64,000 bases of DNA. Source: Symbiodinium kawagutii. Lineage: Eukaryota; Sar; Dinophyceae; Suessiales; Symbiodiniaceae. Under the pieces are notes generated by a model, which did not search any database, was not told the DNA's origin, and saw only the letters and a program-made list of their open reading frames with translations. A program made the translations under genes and the position numbers. The stretch lies in NCBI GenBank assembly GCA_009767595.1, contig VSDK01021916.1:71745-135744 (forward strand), written 5' to 3'. Below, in pieces: positions 27,201-42,200 of the stretch (within the stretch, counting starts at the first letter, position 1; each line of letters opens with the position of its first letter).

Positions 27201-30200
27201 TGTTTAACCCATATTAACCATTAGAAATAACCATTCCTAACTCCTAACCATATAGTGCAGTGTTCATGTTCGAACCCTTCATCATACGCCAAGTGGCGCC
27301 ATGGCAGCGCCTGCATGGTGTGTCCATGTGTCCTTGCCCAGTGGCCTCAGCACCTCGTTGCGCGTGCACCCGGAAGAGTCCGTAAGAGAACTCAGGGCAC
27401 GAGCACAGCGGGAGCTGAAGAAAAACTTCCTGAGGCCATGGGGGCTGGTTGATGCTCGTTGTTTGGGATACAGTGATACATAAAACTAATCCTATCCAAT
27501 GGTACATCAGTGATACATAAATAATCCTATCCAGTTGTTGGGGTGGCAGTATCACTGGAGAGGCCTAGTTGTATCATTGGTTGATGAATGGATTCAGTGG
27601 GGTATGTGCCAAGCCATGACGGGTAACCGTTATGGGCCCCAGCGACAAATGATCATTGAACACGTGGAAACTATTGGTTGACTGGGGGTACCACTATGGC
27701 TTGGCACATATCCATTTCATGGGAGTGACTGGTGATTTGGGTGGTTCGCAGTGTGTGATGTATTTGTATCATTGATGGATCATTGCAGGTTGGATGATGC
27801 AGGATTGACGATTGGTCAATTTATCAATTGGTGGTTTCTCATGTCAGTTTGGGGTGTCCCCAGTTATCATCCAGCTTCTTAATCATGTAATGAAGCATCC
27901 ATTTTGGGGGTCCCCAATTCTGGGAAACACCCATTTGTTCAATCAATGTTCGTTTGGTTGGTGTTTTTAGACATGTTGTATGGTTCCATCTTTTCCTCAG
28001 GATTTGGGATAGTTGGTTGGGTCACTAATATTTTTTCATAGGGTTTAAACCACTCCCCAGTACCGAAGGCTCACAATGGCTAACAACCCTGAACGATGGT
28101 AAACCGGGTGAAGCTACTGCCAGGGAAGCTTCAGCTACCTTGCCCGCATATCAAAACATTACTGTAATATATTGGTGCCTCAAAAGGTGGGGCAAACACT
28201 GGCAAACCTAGAGCCCAAAAAATGAGCTGTCCATGTATGGTGGTGACCCCCCACCCCCCAAACCCCTAGTTTCAATCAGTTTGGGATCCTTGGGGCCAAC
28301 ATTTGTGGATCACCCCGGTTGTATATCTCCAATTGCTGGTCTGAGATGGTCGGGTTTACATATCAACTGACACAATGTCACAGGAGGTATGGATGTTGAC
28401 TTACTATTTCAAGCTGTAAGAGCACAATGATTACCCTAAAACAAAATGTACAGTTGGTAAGTCCCGATGGCCGCAGCTGGTTACGTTTGTATCGTTTGGC
28501 AGCGATTCAATACCAACTAGTCAGCCAGCCACTGTCAGCCGCTACGCTGTTTTGAACCCAAATCGATGGTGGTAGTGCAAGAGTCATGTGTTGGTACATG
28601 TTTTGGTTTTCCAATTTGCACTGGAGTAATCAAATGGATTGAAATGGTTCGTTGGTCATTGTTGTTCCCTATGGTTGGTGGATGTTGCTGGTCCCCTGAA
28701 GACTCATGGTTCAGCCTGCTACCAACCTGCAGGCTGTTGACGGCCGAAGGCCCCTTGGCACCGAAGACAGGCTTCCAAACAAGGCTCAGCGATCTTGTGA
28801 TCCTCAGGAGTGTGCCAGGGTGGTTGTCAAGACAATGATATGATGGTTAAGATATGTGAAGATGTTCCCTTAGTTGCTGATTGGCACTCTTTTTAGCTTT
28901 TTTTTCCCACCCTTTATTTAGACACCTAAAGGAAAGCCTATCATCTTGAAGAGGGGTAAGTTGTAAATCAATTTGGTCGCTGCATGTTCAAATGAATGCC
29001 AAAATCCTTTGGCGACAACTCAAAACTGGGCCTGACAGCTATCAGTGACGAGTACATTGCGGCTTGATGGGGGAGAAAGAGGGAGAGAGAGAGAAGGAAG
29101 GAGGAAGAGAGTCAATAAAGAGAGAGAGAGAGAGAGAACGAGGGAGAGATAGAGAAAGAGATGGTGAGAGAGACAGAGAGAGAGAGAGAGGGAGAGAGAG
29201 AGAGGATGACAATGAGGGAAGGACAGATGGAGAGAGAGAGAGAGAGAAGGCGAGAGAGAGAGAGAGAGACAGAGAGGGAGAGAGAGAGAGAGAGAGAGAA
29301 TGAGGGAGATAAAGAAAGAGAGAGAAAGAGAGAGAGAGAGAGAGACAGCGAGGGAGAAGGAGAGAGAGAGAGAGAGAGGAAGAGAGAGACGAATGAACCT
29401 TGCTAATTATCATTTGCAAGCCCAAGTGGCTTAGGGTTATTTGATCGGTTGAGAGAGAGCGATTCGGAGGTAGACGGCGACCGGGCAGCTGTGATTTCCA
29501 TTGATTTCCAGGATCCATGACGGATAGGATACAGAAGCAATCGTCCATCACCATCAGTGCCATCACCAACCACTGGCTGGTGGTTTCAAATATTTGTCAT
29601 TTTCCCCAGCAATCATTCACAATTGGTTGGTTGACTTGCGCATATTTTTCATGAGGGTGGTTCAACCACCAACCGGATAATGATTATTATCACCCATTAT
29701 AACCATACATAACCAATATCAATGGTTGTAATGGGCGAACCACCACCCCATTATAACCCATGATTAACCACTAGTTAACCATGGGGGGTGGTGAGCACCA
29801 CCAACCAGTCCATCATTCCCAGCTCCTCAGGTGCCCTGGATCCCTCGCTTTCCCTTTCTGCCTGCCTTTACGACGGCGCAGAGCTCAGCGCGGTGGTGCA
29901 ATGCCCGGAGATGGCAGCGACGAAAACGGCCTTCGCACTGTGGTGCAGGGGCGACTGCGGAGTGTGGACCTGGGGAAATCCGCAAAGTGGAGGGGTGCCT
30001 TGCCAGGGCTGAGGGATGGCTGAACCAACCTGTGGCAAGCCGGGGGAAGCTGGGGATGATGATCATATCATGAAGTGGAAATTGGTGAAGTGCGGGCAAA
30101 GATGATGTTTCACATTGGTCATTATTAGCTGCCCTGACCCAGATCCCTGATGCTGTGACACTGTGATGGATGTGTTTCTCCAGCTCCATGTCACGACACT

Positions 30201-33200
30201 CACCGATCATTATGGGCCAGACTATGCACGTAATTAGATAATCATACTGCCTGCAGCTGCGACGTACCGTCTCTGTGCTGTGTCCAAAAAAATAGTAGCT
30301 GCCTAAGTATCTTGGGCTGTAGTCAGACAGGTCAGATGGGGTTTATTGATGTATCGCTCAAGGAGATAGGGTAGTAAACAGCACCACATGGTTTTGTGGC
30401 TTGGAGATTATTGGACGAGTACGTGATCTTTTCTGGAAAGTTTTTGTGCATATATTCAGGATTTGAATGGATTTGACATCAGGTGATATCAGGTATCTTA
30501 ATTTGCACAAATATACAATACTTGTCAAGTACAGCACATAACTCCTGCACTTATCAATGACGTACCTATCTTTGAATTTTGCTGCAGTTTCTTTGATTGG
30601 ATATTTGAACTCAGGTCACTCTTGGTCAGTTTTCAGAGTACACAATGGCCATGGACACGTTCAGTGAAGGGCTGCATGAAGGTCACATGTGACTTCACCA
30701 CCGCGGTCCAAGCTTGTCACAGCTACGAATACAGAGCCAATTTGTTGCGCATGTTTTTTCTATAGCACTTTTTTAGAGAGTGGTTTCTGAAAGTCAATCG
30801 CATGCTTTGCCCTTGCCACATCATGCACTGCCTCGAAAATCCAGCAACAACATCTTTTTTGAGTGATCATGTGTTTGAAACGCACAAATCACATGAGATG
30901 CCACAGAAACACACTTGGTTCCGACACCGTCCTCAAATCACCGAGGATTGCCAAGATGTCCAGCTCTTGTTCGGGGCAAATGTTCAGGAAGTCGCTGCAA
31001 CTTCCTCCGCTTTCGCTGCTTTATTGTTTCCTGGCCAGGACCGTTGGGCCCTGGGTGTTTGAACAAACCCAACCCTTGGCTACTGGCTTTGAACCACAAG
31101 GACAACACACCCAATGATCCCAAATGGGTGTTTCTCGAAATAGAAACTTCCCAATTCATCCCCGATCCATGTGGAGAGTGTTAGTCTGGTGGTTTGGCAT
31201 GCAGCCGGACCTGAACACGTCCAAAAGAATCAACGGATTTAGGTGTCCATAAAGCAGCGTGCTCCCAATGATCCCAATGTTTGGTGATTACAGGCATGAA
31301 GCCAAACAATTGGGAGTGCCACATGGTTTCATCATTAAATACCGACCCATGTTTGTTTTGGTTGTGATTCACATCATGATGGTTTGACACTGTTTTCTTA
31401 CAATGTATCGGTATATGTGTGTATGTCAGCACGTTTCAGCAGCTCTTCCAGTGGTTTTGGTTGCTGAGTTGTTTAGTTTATTAGTATGGGTATGATTCAC
31501 CTGCACATACATGTATGTATATAGAGGCGTATGGTACATACTAGTAGCAGTGAGATATTATATTAACATCTGGTATATGAGGCACACATCTTTTGTACAC
31601 TTGTCAGCTTGCTACTTTACTTTTGGATGTGTGCATACACATGTGTACACATGTTTTTGAATAAGCACAGTATATCATGATGTAAGTGCAATATATACCA
31701 ATGATACATGGGTGTTTGTATCGGATTGTTGTTTTTGTAACGTGTGTATCTATATATATATACATATATACACATACATGTGTATGCATTGTGCACGACT
31801 TCGGTATATACATTGATCATATGAATCATATGCCTGTAAATATGTGAATGTATTGTGTGTGTGTGTCTTTTAGCGTCCACTGATACGGCATGATTGCTAT
31901 CGATCGCACTACATGCGGCTTCGAGATGCTTCAAGTGCTATGCAGCAGACATAGCCATGAGCAAAGCTCATTGGCAGGTATGATCGTCCACCAACAAAGT
32001 AGGTGGATGGTTTTCTAATCGCAATGAATGATGGTACAAGTGCAAAGTTGTACTTGTTATTATAATCCAACTACCGATAGTCGTGGCAAGATGCATAATT
32101 AGCCGTTTGATTAGACCTCAAAGGTAAAATTTCCCAGCGAAACAAACTATATATCTATTCGCGCCCACTGAATAATTGATCGGAATATATGATCATGTTG
32201 CTTGATATCCCTTATGTTACTTTATGCTCATTGTGAGCCCTTTTTAGCCTTTATGCCCTGGGATAAACCATGATCAGCCACTATCGAGTATTTAAGCAGC
32301 ATTCAACCATATTTCACCATCATTATTGGTTCATTAATATCTACCACTATCATATCTACTGTAATCATCAGCCACTACCAACCACAAATATTGTCAGTGT
32401 CTCATCTGAGCACAGCATTGCTGGTGCAGTCAAGGTGCGATGGACGCGTAGTGACCTGGGGCGATTCCAATTGTGGTGGCGACAGCACCATGGTTCAAGA
32501 GCAGCTGAAGGACAGAAGATGGAATGGCACCTGATGTCTGTTGTTTTTTTTTGTTGTTGCTGCTGCTGGTGTTGTTGTTGTAATAATTGGTGTTGTTGCT
32601 GTTGTTGTTGCTGTTGCTGGTGTTGTTGTTGTTCGACCTTATGCATGTTCATAGCATAACCATCCTTGTTCATAGCATTTACCAGCCGGCTGGGTATGGT
32701 CCAAGAACTGATACTCAGGTCCAGTGCTGTGGAACCTGATCTTCGGGTCCCTTTCATGACTCGAGAATCATGCTTCGAGTCCGTCAATTGGTGGTTTCTC
32801 ACAATAGGGGACCCAAAAAAATGGTTAGGTTTATTACTAGAAATGACTATTAATGGATGATATAGGGGTACCCCTATTTTGAGAAACCACCAAATGTTTT
32901 ACCTGATACTGGTAAATTAAACCAAATATATGGTTGACATATAAGATGATACCCAAGTTTACTTGTGTACAGTCATATCTAGCAAATTCAAATGTAAGCA
33001 GAGTCCTTTAATTTGGTTTGTAATGGTTCAACGCCAGTTATCATTTATGCGTCATCGAACACAGCATAGAACTTGACATTGTTGTATCTGCAATGATGCC
33101 ATTTAGTGTATATTGTATTGGAGTTCAATTCATTTTCATGGATTAAATGGATTACCGAAAATATAACTAATCATGCTACAACATAAGTCAGTATAGTATG

Positions 33201-36200
33201 ATATAGTATGATGTGATCAGATACGATGTATGATGCGTTAGACAAGATATATCATATGTATATATGTTTGTTACGGCACAGTAGGATATTCAATGATTTG
33301 AAAGAATGTGGAATGATTTCCTATATTGCAGCACACTATGTGTTACAGTAAATGGTTCTATATAAGCATTTATTTTCGAATCGGTATCATTCAATATAAT
33401 GTAGTGTGTACATATCTAACATAGAGTATCTTTGACAAATCAGGATAAATCATGGCAGAGTCCACACATACTGTAATAAGTGTTGCTCAAAAAACTTTGC
33501 ACCTACCATTCCCAGAAAGAGTCGATATCGAAACACTTGCAGGAACTGTAGTTGACGGCTAAATCCGAGTCTTTTGTAGATTTACCATCCACCAATTTCC
33601 TTTTTTGTAAACGATGACTATACCTTTTTGGAATATACATGCGCGCAATGTAATACATAGGAATTATAATGTGCAATTATATTTAGAATATGTCATATGT
33701 AAAGTATAAATTGATGCAAACTGTCCAGTCTTTGTTTGAGCTTCAACACGTTTTCAGCAGCACTCCAGGATGTGAAGAAAGTTCGGGGTTCTGGCACCGC
33801 CTTCTGCGCAGTGTTGAAAGATGGGAGCGTTGTCACCTGGGGCAACAGCACCAATGGTGGGGACAGCAGCATGGCTCAGCGTGTTTCGAGGAGGGACAGG
33901 GAACAACTACCGCGTTGAGATTGATGTATAAACTATTATAAACTTGTCTCCTCTAGAGTTGCGCATGAGGATCCCAACACTATCAGTTCTATCGAGGTAT
34001 GTATTATACTAACGTTTCTGTAGCAGGGAGACATTTTATTGTTTTGTTCTAAGTTTGGTCCGTACTGAAAGAACAAGAAGTAGATAAGAGGGTAATTTGA
34101 TGGCATTCAAACCACCATGTTTGTTGATCATGTGATTACGCGCAGCGTATCTATTTTGAATCAAAGACACGCACGCATGCACATAACCTTTTTTATTGTG
34201 TCTTCTTACACAGGATGAAGACCTTATTAATCCTTTCCCCCTAATACTAAATACACCCCCCCTTCCCGCCCGAATAGTGAGCACGGTGACTTTTTTTTTT
34301 GTGGCGGGGTATTTAATATGCGGGTCACGAAGGGGGGCCTAATAGAGTCAAATTCCTTAATAGAAGATATAAGATTTGGATTCCAAACATTGTTTAAATT
34401 CTATTCAACATATTTCAAGAAAATGGATTTCGAAGCTTACCCCTAATAATTTAGTCAAATTCCATAATAATAAAAATAGAAAACAATGATTTCAAAGAGG
34501 ACCTAATAATACTTTTTCAAGATCAGGCTATCTTTATTATTAAGGGATAAAAACCCTTCTGGAATGAATGTGTGTTCCCATTGATTTTCCATTGCCACCA
34601 TCAAAAACGTATATAATTTTGAAAAATTAAACAACACACAAATCTGGAATTCAAGGCCTATTCTTTTTTTGAAGACTTTTAGTAATAGGGGTAAGGGAGT
34701 ATTATATCACTTTCGGGTGCAGGAAAGCCCAGACTATCCAGGTAGCAGGGTGCAAGATGTACTTCGAGAAGTGCAAGAGGTGCATGCGTCTTACTTTGCC
34801 TTTGCTGCCATTCTAGCTGACAGAGCCAGGGCGGCAAGATGTTGTCACAGTTTTTTTGTTCTACATTAGGTGCAATGCAGATTTTTGCTTGCGATGTAAA
34901 GGTCTCCAATGGCACGCACCAAAAAAATGGAATTGCCATGAATAGAAGCACAGTTCTCAAAGATTATATACATTTTAGAACCTTGGCATACATAATGCCC
35001 CCCAACATGTTTTTTTCATTTCAGTGGGGTAAAATACAAGAAAACATCAATGAATATCAATGAAATCAAAACAACAACAGCGATGAGATCATGAGCACCA
35101 GGAAGTGTGGTGACTTGGGGCGGTGAGAATTCTGGTGGTGACAGTCGCGCCGTACGCTACCAGCTGACTCACGTCCTTACGGTGGCCGCTGGAGATCGGG
35201 CCTTTGCCGCGACGTTGATGGATGGATCAGTTGTGACGTGGGGCTATGGACCTGAAGGTGGTGATAGCACTGCAGTACAACATCGACTCAGGAGGGTGGA
35301 GACACAGCGTTGACCATTCAAAAGACCATGTGTTTGGAGGACACCAACAGATTAGGACACCAACAGCTCTTGGAATTTGTAAATCGTATTTTGTATTTTT
35401 CCAGATCCGGTTTTCATGAATGTTCATATTGTTGTTCGTCCCGTTGGTACAATAGTATATTAGATGACCAACATCATTTTTTATCCAGCTGTTGGCATTT
35501 TACTTCCATGTTGGGGACTGCCAAACGATGGAGTTTCAAACCTGCAACTTTACATTTCAATGGTGAATGATCTCTTGAGCTGCTGTACTCTCAATAGATG
35601 TGATAGTGAAGTCACAACCAACCGTTTGCAGATGATTTCTGAAATAAACACATTATTTAGAATGCAAATGGCAGATCCACATAGCACCCCCCAGTTTACC
35701 TTCAATAGGAGCAGGATATTTTATTCCAAAGAGTAGTGTTTTCTCGATGTGGATCCAACAGTATTTCAGTTTGGAGAGCATGTGGTTGACATGTCGACTT
35801 ACGGGGTAGAATAATGTGGTGCGATGAGAGACACATTGACGGAGCTTTGGAAGTTTGCAGCTTGATTTACTGAGTTTTTGTTTACTATTCCAGCTTGATA
35901 TGTACGTAGGATATACTCCTACATATTTGCAGATAGCCTTAGTGCTTGTCTCTTGTGCCACCTCATCGTCTACTCCTACATAGATTTAACAATTGTATAT
36001 AGGTGTTCATGTGCAAAGTGTAAACCCAATATTTATGTACACATATTACAACATCAAATGTATTGAAGATGTATAAACAAACACATGTATAAGGTGGTCC
36101 CTCGTGGGGGCGCTGACCATACACATGGTATGGACAAGATCAGCGTTTCGTTTTCCATGGCTTTGCTCCATGATCTGCGCCCCAATTTGCCGCGTAGGAA

Positions 36201-39200
36201 CGTGCGACATGTGACCGCTTCGTCCCGGGCCTTTGCCGCGCTGCGGACGGACGGAAGTGTCGTGTGCTGGGGCGACCAGCAGAGCGGTGGCAACTGCAGC
36301 AGAGTTCAGGAGCAGTTGAAAGGCTGGGCGGCTACAGTCATCCGTGCTGATCATTGTTCTCAAGGTTTTTCAAGTTTCAAGACTGGGCCTAAGTGGTGTT
36401 TTGTTTCAAGCATACTATTTGGGATAGGGCCTACTGTAAGTGGTGTTCTTTTTCAAGCACCAGATTTGGGATAATTATCGGTCGGATCGAGACTTGCTCC
36501 ACACGACAGGGTGAGTGACTCTTGATTCCAGAGGAAGGGATAGTTATCTAATTGACTTTTTTGGAGATCAGTTCTAACCACCAACCAGTTTCCCTGTGAT
36601 GTGATGAATATTGCTAAAAAGAGACTGGCCGTTGATGGGATGTTTAGGCAGCATTGACAAGTAGTAGTTCGGATTTCTCATTGCTGTCAACCTTCATCAA
36701 GCATTGAATCAACTCTTCCTTGCATTGAGAATTATGATAGAACCCAGATACTTTATGTCATACCGCCAGCGCTGGTTAGACTCCATGTATGTCATACCTA
36801 CATCACTGAGTCATTTCATGGTCATTTTATAGGTCAATGCTGTTAGATCTCCATGGATGATTTTCGGATGCCTGGCTTCGGATGGCTGATACCCCAGGAA
36901 TCCGAGATATTCTCCACTGGTGACACCTTTGCTGTGGTTCACCAGCATGCCCCTGCAGGCGTCCAGGAGATTCATGCCACTGACCGCGCTTTTTGTGCCC
37001 TTTGTGATGGAGCCGTTGTCACTTGGGGAGAGCCAATGTTTGGTGGAGACAGCAGCAGCTCAGCATAGGAACTTAGACGGTTGATTTTGTTGGCCGGTTG
37101 CTGGGAGACCATTGTGGTGAGTTGTTGGGAAGATCCATTCCTTTTTTTTTTTTTTTCGTTTTCTGTTGTCAAAAATTGGCTTTGTTTTGCTCGGGCGAGG
37201 TAGCATTGCTGATCGTTTCCATTATGCAGCAGTGCATCAACTGGAGGCTTCAAGGTTCTCCTTTGCCGCAATCTTCGAGAATGGATCTGTGGCTTGCAGC
37301 GGTAGAAGGGACAGTTGGAAGTTGGAATCCAAGGATTGGGGAGATAAAAAACATAGTAACGCAAAACGGGGCCGCCGCAAAACCATACAGAACCTACTGT
37401 ACACTAGGGAATCTGATGAAGTGGCAGCCATCATGCTTTGACCATTCAAACGAGGATATGATGACATACTTGCAGTTACTGTAAGTGAAGAAAACACATA
37501 GTTTCAAGGCAAATCAACATGCCATCATACCTTCAAATGTAACACAAATTAGTTGGCGGTGGTTTGAAGCAATTCGAATTTCCCCAGGGATGGTTGGTTG
37601 GTGAACTAATCTTTTCTGCGGGTACAAAAACTACCAACCAGTGACACAACCCAGCACACTGGAGCACCCATTCCCCCGGTCTCAGCAAGATGTCGAGCAA
37701 CCACAGGGATTAGCCCCAGGTCGCCAGTGCGTGACAGGTCGTGACCTGGGGCAATCCCTATTACGGTGGCAACACTGCGGAGGTGGGACTGGGAGATCCA
37801 CCACCGTTGAAACAGCCCGAACTTCAAGGTGGGTATGTCCAAAATTGGCCCCTTGAAACTTTTGTGGTTTTACTGTTTGGAAATGGCTTTGAACTTGGAT
37901 GGTTAGTAGGTACCACCAGCCCCTTGAAACTGGTGTGGTTTTACTCTTTGGAAATGGCTTTGAACTTGGATGGTTAGTAGGTACCACCAGCCCCTTGAAA
38001 CTGGTGTGGTTTTACTCTTTGGAAATGGCTTTGAACTTGGATGGTTAGTAGGTACCACCAGCCCCTTGAAACTGGTGTGGTTTTACTCTTTGGAAATGGC
38101 TTTGAACTTGGATGGTTAGTAGGTACCACCAGCCCCTTGAAACTGGTGTGGTTTTACTCTTTGGAAATGGCTTTGAACTTGGATGGTTAGTAGGTACCAC
38201 CAGCCCCTTGAAACTGGTGTGGTTTTACTCTTTGGAAATGGCTTTGAACTTGGATGGTTAGTAGGTACCACCAGCCCCTTGAAACTGGTGTGGTTTTACT
38301 CTTTGGAAATGGCTTTGAACTTGGATGGTTAGTAGGTACCACCAGCCCCTTGAAACTGGTGTGGTTTTACTCTTTGGAAATGGCTTTGAACTTGGATGGT
38401 TAGTAGGTACCACCAGCCCCTTGAAACTGGTGTGGTTTTACTCTTTGGAAATGGCTTTGAACTTGGATGGTTAGTAGGTACCACCAGCCCCTTGAAACTG
38501 GTGTGGTTTTACTCTTTGGAAATGGCTTTGAACTTGGATGGTTAGTAGGTACCACCAGCCCCTTGAAACTGGTGTGGTTTTACTCTTTGGAAATGGCTTT
38601 GAACTTGGATGGTTAGTAGGTACCACCAGCCCCTTGAAACTGGTGTGGTTTTACTCTTTGGAAATGGCTTTGAACTTGGATGGTTAGTAGGTACCACCAG
38701 CCCCTTGAAACTGGTGTGGTTTTACTCTTTGGAAATGGCTTTGAACTTGGATGGTTAGTAGGTACCACCAGCCCCTTGAAACTGGTGTGGTTTTACTCTT
38801 TGGAAATGGCTTTGAACTTGGATGGTTAGTAGGTACCACCAGCCCCTTGAAACTGGTGTGGTTTTACTCTTTGGAAATGGCTTTGAACTTGGATGGTTAG
38901 TAGGTACCACCATTATGGACAATATAGACAATATATTAAATCTCAAGCTATTGATGAGCAACAAACGGGTGTTTGTCTCTATGACGTTTAACTCACCGCA
39001 TTTTTGAATAGGCGGGTGGTGTTCCCAGAATGATGGTACCCTGGCAAGCATCGTAGCAAATGATTTGTTTAGCAGCAAAAAGTGAGCCATTTGCGGGGCA
39101 CAAACCTATGGATGGAGGCCCCATTTATCGATAGGCAATTCAGGTGCTTGCACAAGCTGGAAAAACCGCAAGATGTTTCTTTCAGTTTTCATTGTTCAAG

Positions 39201-42200
39201 ATGAGTTGGCTGTGGGTCAATATTTATTTTGGGTCAATACTAATCAATAATAATGGGGGATAAAAAGCAACAGTAACGAGGAAATCAATGGTTGATGTTG
39301 GGACCCCAGGGGTACACGGTTTTGACCTACAGCCTGTTCACCAGATTGATGTGAAAGGACATACCTCCATGAGCCCTTCAATGGTGACTGTTTCAGGTCT
39401 CGAGGGCGAACCTAGCACGATCCCAGGGGCTTGGTACAACCATGAGAAGCACCAAGAAGTTGTGAGTGTGTAAGTCATGCAATATATGACTCAAAATATG
39501 TATAGAAATGCAAATCCACATTACACATCACACTATTTCATGAATCTATCTATCCATCCATCCATCCATCCATCCATCTATCATCCATCTATCCGTCCAC
39601 CTGATGGGCTGGTACACCCATGGACAAACCTTGGCGCTTGCCACAAAGTTGATTGCCACAGGTACAGCACCAGCTCGAGGTCTGGAGGGTGGGAGTAGCA
39701 CGCGCAAGCACTGAACACAATTTGGTGGTTTCTCAAAATAGGGGACCCCCAAAAATGGTTGGGTTTATTACTATAAATGACTAGTAATGGATGATATAGG
39801 GGTACCCCTATTTTGAGAAACACCCATTTTACCACACAATGAATCGTGGCTAAGGATCGCTGATGATGGTACAATGCTTTCAAAGGACAACAGGGGTTTT
39901 TGAATCGTGATTGCATGGCTGATGATGGCGAACAGTGATTGATGGTTGGTGATGGTTGTTAATGCTTAATGTTCATTCAAGATTGATGGTTGACGGCTAT
40001 TCAGCAGTCCAATCGATTGAAAAGCCAGCAACGATATATGTCAAGTATAGTCACAAATGCTGGTTTTCCCAGGCGTGAGAAAACAACACCATGGATGTGT
40101 CTTCCATTTAGGAAACTCATACCAGTGTTGTGCTTTTCACATCGGTACCAAACTGCTGCAGCAATTAGTGAAGTATCTCAGCAGCCTCAGCAATGTTGTC
40201 CATGAACGGCAGCGTTTCATTGGCGAATTCCTCAAACTTTGAGGCCCTCCAACAGTGTTTTTTTCACAACAACATCAGTTGCTCCAATTTTAACTGCCTC
40301 TCCAAGATCACTGGGATACGCCCACTCTCGAAATGTATACTCATAATTCAATCACTAGATTTAATCCCTGGGATGTTTTGGATACTCTTTGCTTGATTTA
40401 GTTATATTGTGTGTCTTGATAAGTGGTAGCCTCACAACAAGGATTATTTTCTCCCGGGTGGATGTTTGTTTCTTCTTGCATGGTCTAATAATACAGTATG
40501 TTACGTTTTTTTTTGTATACTGTTACGTGACAATAGTTGGCATGCACTACTTCTCAGTTGCTTTAGATTCATCAATGGAAAAAACTTACGATGTAACATG
40601 AAACTCCCATATTCGCATAGATTCACCGTATACGATCTATCAACATGAACATATTCACTGGTACACCCTTCCAAAACTAGCCATAAACTATACCATTCAA
40701 CTATAGTTAGCCAGAAATCATGGTACATCCATCTCCAATCATCCGCCTTAACATGGCACCTGGTGGCAGATCCATGGCCCCGAATCAGCGCATGGCGCCA
40801 TCCCATAGGATCCGATCCTCGCCGCCAGGGCATCATGCGCCTGAAGGCTTCCGCCCGCGCCTTCGTAGCAATCTCCACCGAGGGCGACCTCGTGGCCTGG
40901 GGCGACCCGGGTGCCGGTGGAGAAGTCCCAGCAGGGAAGCGGCCCTGGGGATGACGTGGGGATGACGCGGACGCGTGCGACCCGGGCGGCACCATGGGGA
41001 ACTCGCCATGGGCTCACCATCCTGCTGCTTTGGCAGCTTGGTAAGCTGTGAAAATCGTTCAGCATGGTGGTTGTTCACCTGGTTCGTCATGGTGAAAGCT
41101 CATGGCTTCGAAATTGTTCATAGTTTTTGGACATGTCTTCAGCCTCAAAGTTGAGACTGTGGCATCGGCTACTGACCTTGGCTTGAAAGTTTGTCAGTGA
41201 CAGCCCACTGGTGGCTCATTCCATTTGTTTTATACTGATTCCTTGTTGTGCAAGTCTGACAGAAGAACTGTTGGCTGCACCTGCGCTGAGAGAAAAGGTC
41301 TTGACACTGGATCCTGGAAGATTCCTGTTGGGGAACTGACCGGGTCCCATTGACTATGTGTATATGTATCGAGGAAAGAGGGTCGCTTGTGCCTGTCATT
41401 TTCTGGTCGCTTGTGCCTGTCGAAGGCTCTTTGTCTTGTGTGTAGCATAAACCCACTGTTGCCTCTAATAACATCAGCTTGGCTTGAACATGCGCACGAA
41501 CGGTAACATCCCACCCCATCCCACCCCATCCCCCCCGTAGCATCAACTTGGCTTGAACATCCACACGAACGGTAACATCCCACCCCACCCCACCCCCAAC
41601 CCCCCCCTCGCATCAACTTGGCTTTAAACACNNNNNNNNNNNNNNNNNNNNNNNNNNNNNNNNNNNNNNNNNNNNNNNNNNNNNNNNNNNNNNNNNNNNN
41701 NNNNNNNNNNNNNNNNNNNNNNNNNNNNNNNNNNNNNNNNNNNNNNNNNNNNNNNNNNNNNNNNNNNNNNNNNNNNNNNNNNNNNNNNNNNNNNNNNNNN
41801 NNNNNNNNNNNNNNNNNNNNNNNNNNNNNNNNNNNNNNNNNNNNNNNNNNNNNNNNNNNNNNNNNNNNNNNNNNNNNNNNNNNNNNNNNNNNNNNNNNNN
41901 NNNNNNNNNNNNNTTCCGAACGGTAACCCCTCCCCCCCACCCCCCCACCCCCACCCTTGCATCCTGTGTCATGTCCCTGTGTGCAGCTTGTTTCGAACGG
42001 TAACACATCCCCCCCACCCCACCACCCCCCCATCCCCACCCTTGCATCCTGTGTCATGTCCCTGTGTGCAGCTTGTTTCGAACGTTGTGTGGCGTGCGCA
42101 AGTGACCGAAATGTGGCGTGCGCAAGTGACCGCGGACCCATGTATCGACCTCAAATGCTGGGCTTTGCGCAAACATCCTCTCCTGTAGAGACCAATCATG

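Noticed and set aside
27262-27280. tRNA T-loop-like GTTCGAACCC
   Set aside because: No acceptor stem or anticodon arm could be formed around it.
29042-29569. Leu/Ser-rich minus frame and Arg/Glu-rich plus frames
   Set aside because: Produced by the GA purine tract; no domain or natural composition.
41230-42141. Long minus frames across the 282-N gap
   Set aside because: Most codons are undetermined and the rest is C-rich minisatellite.
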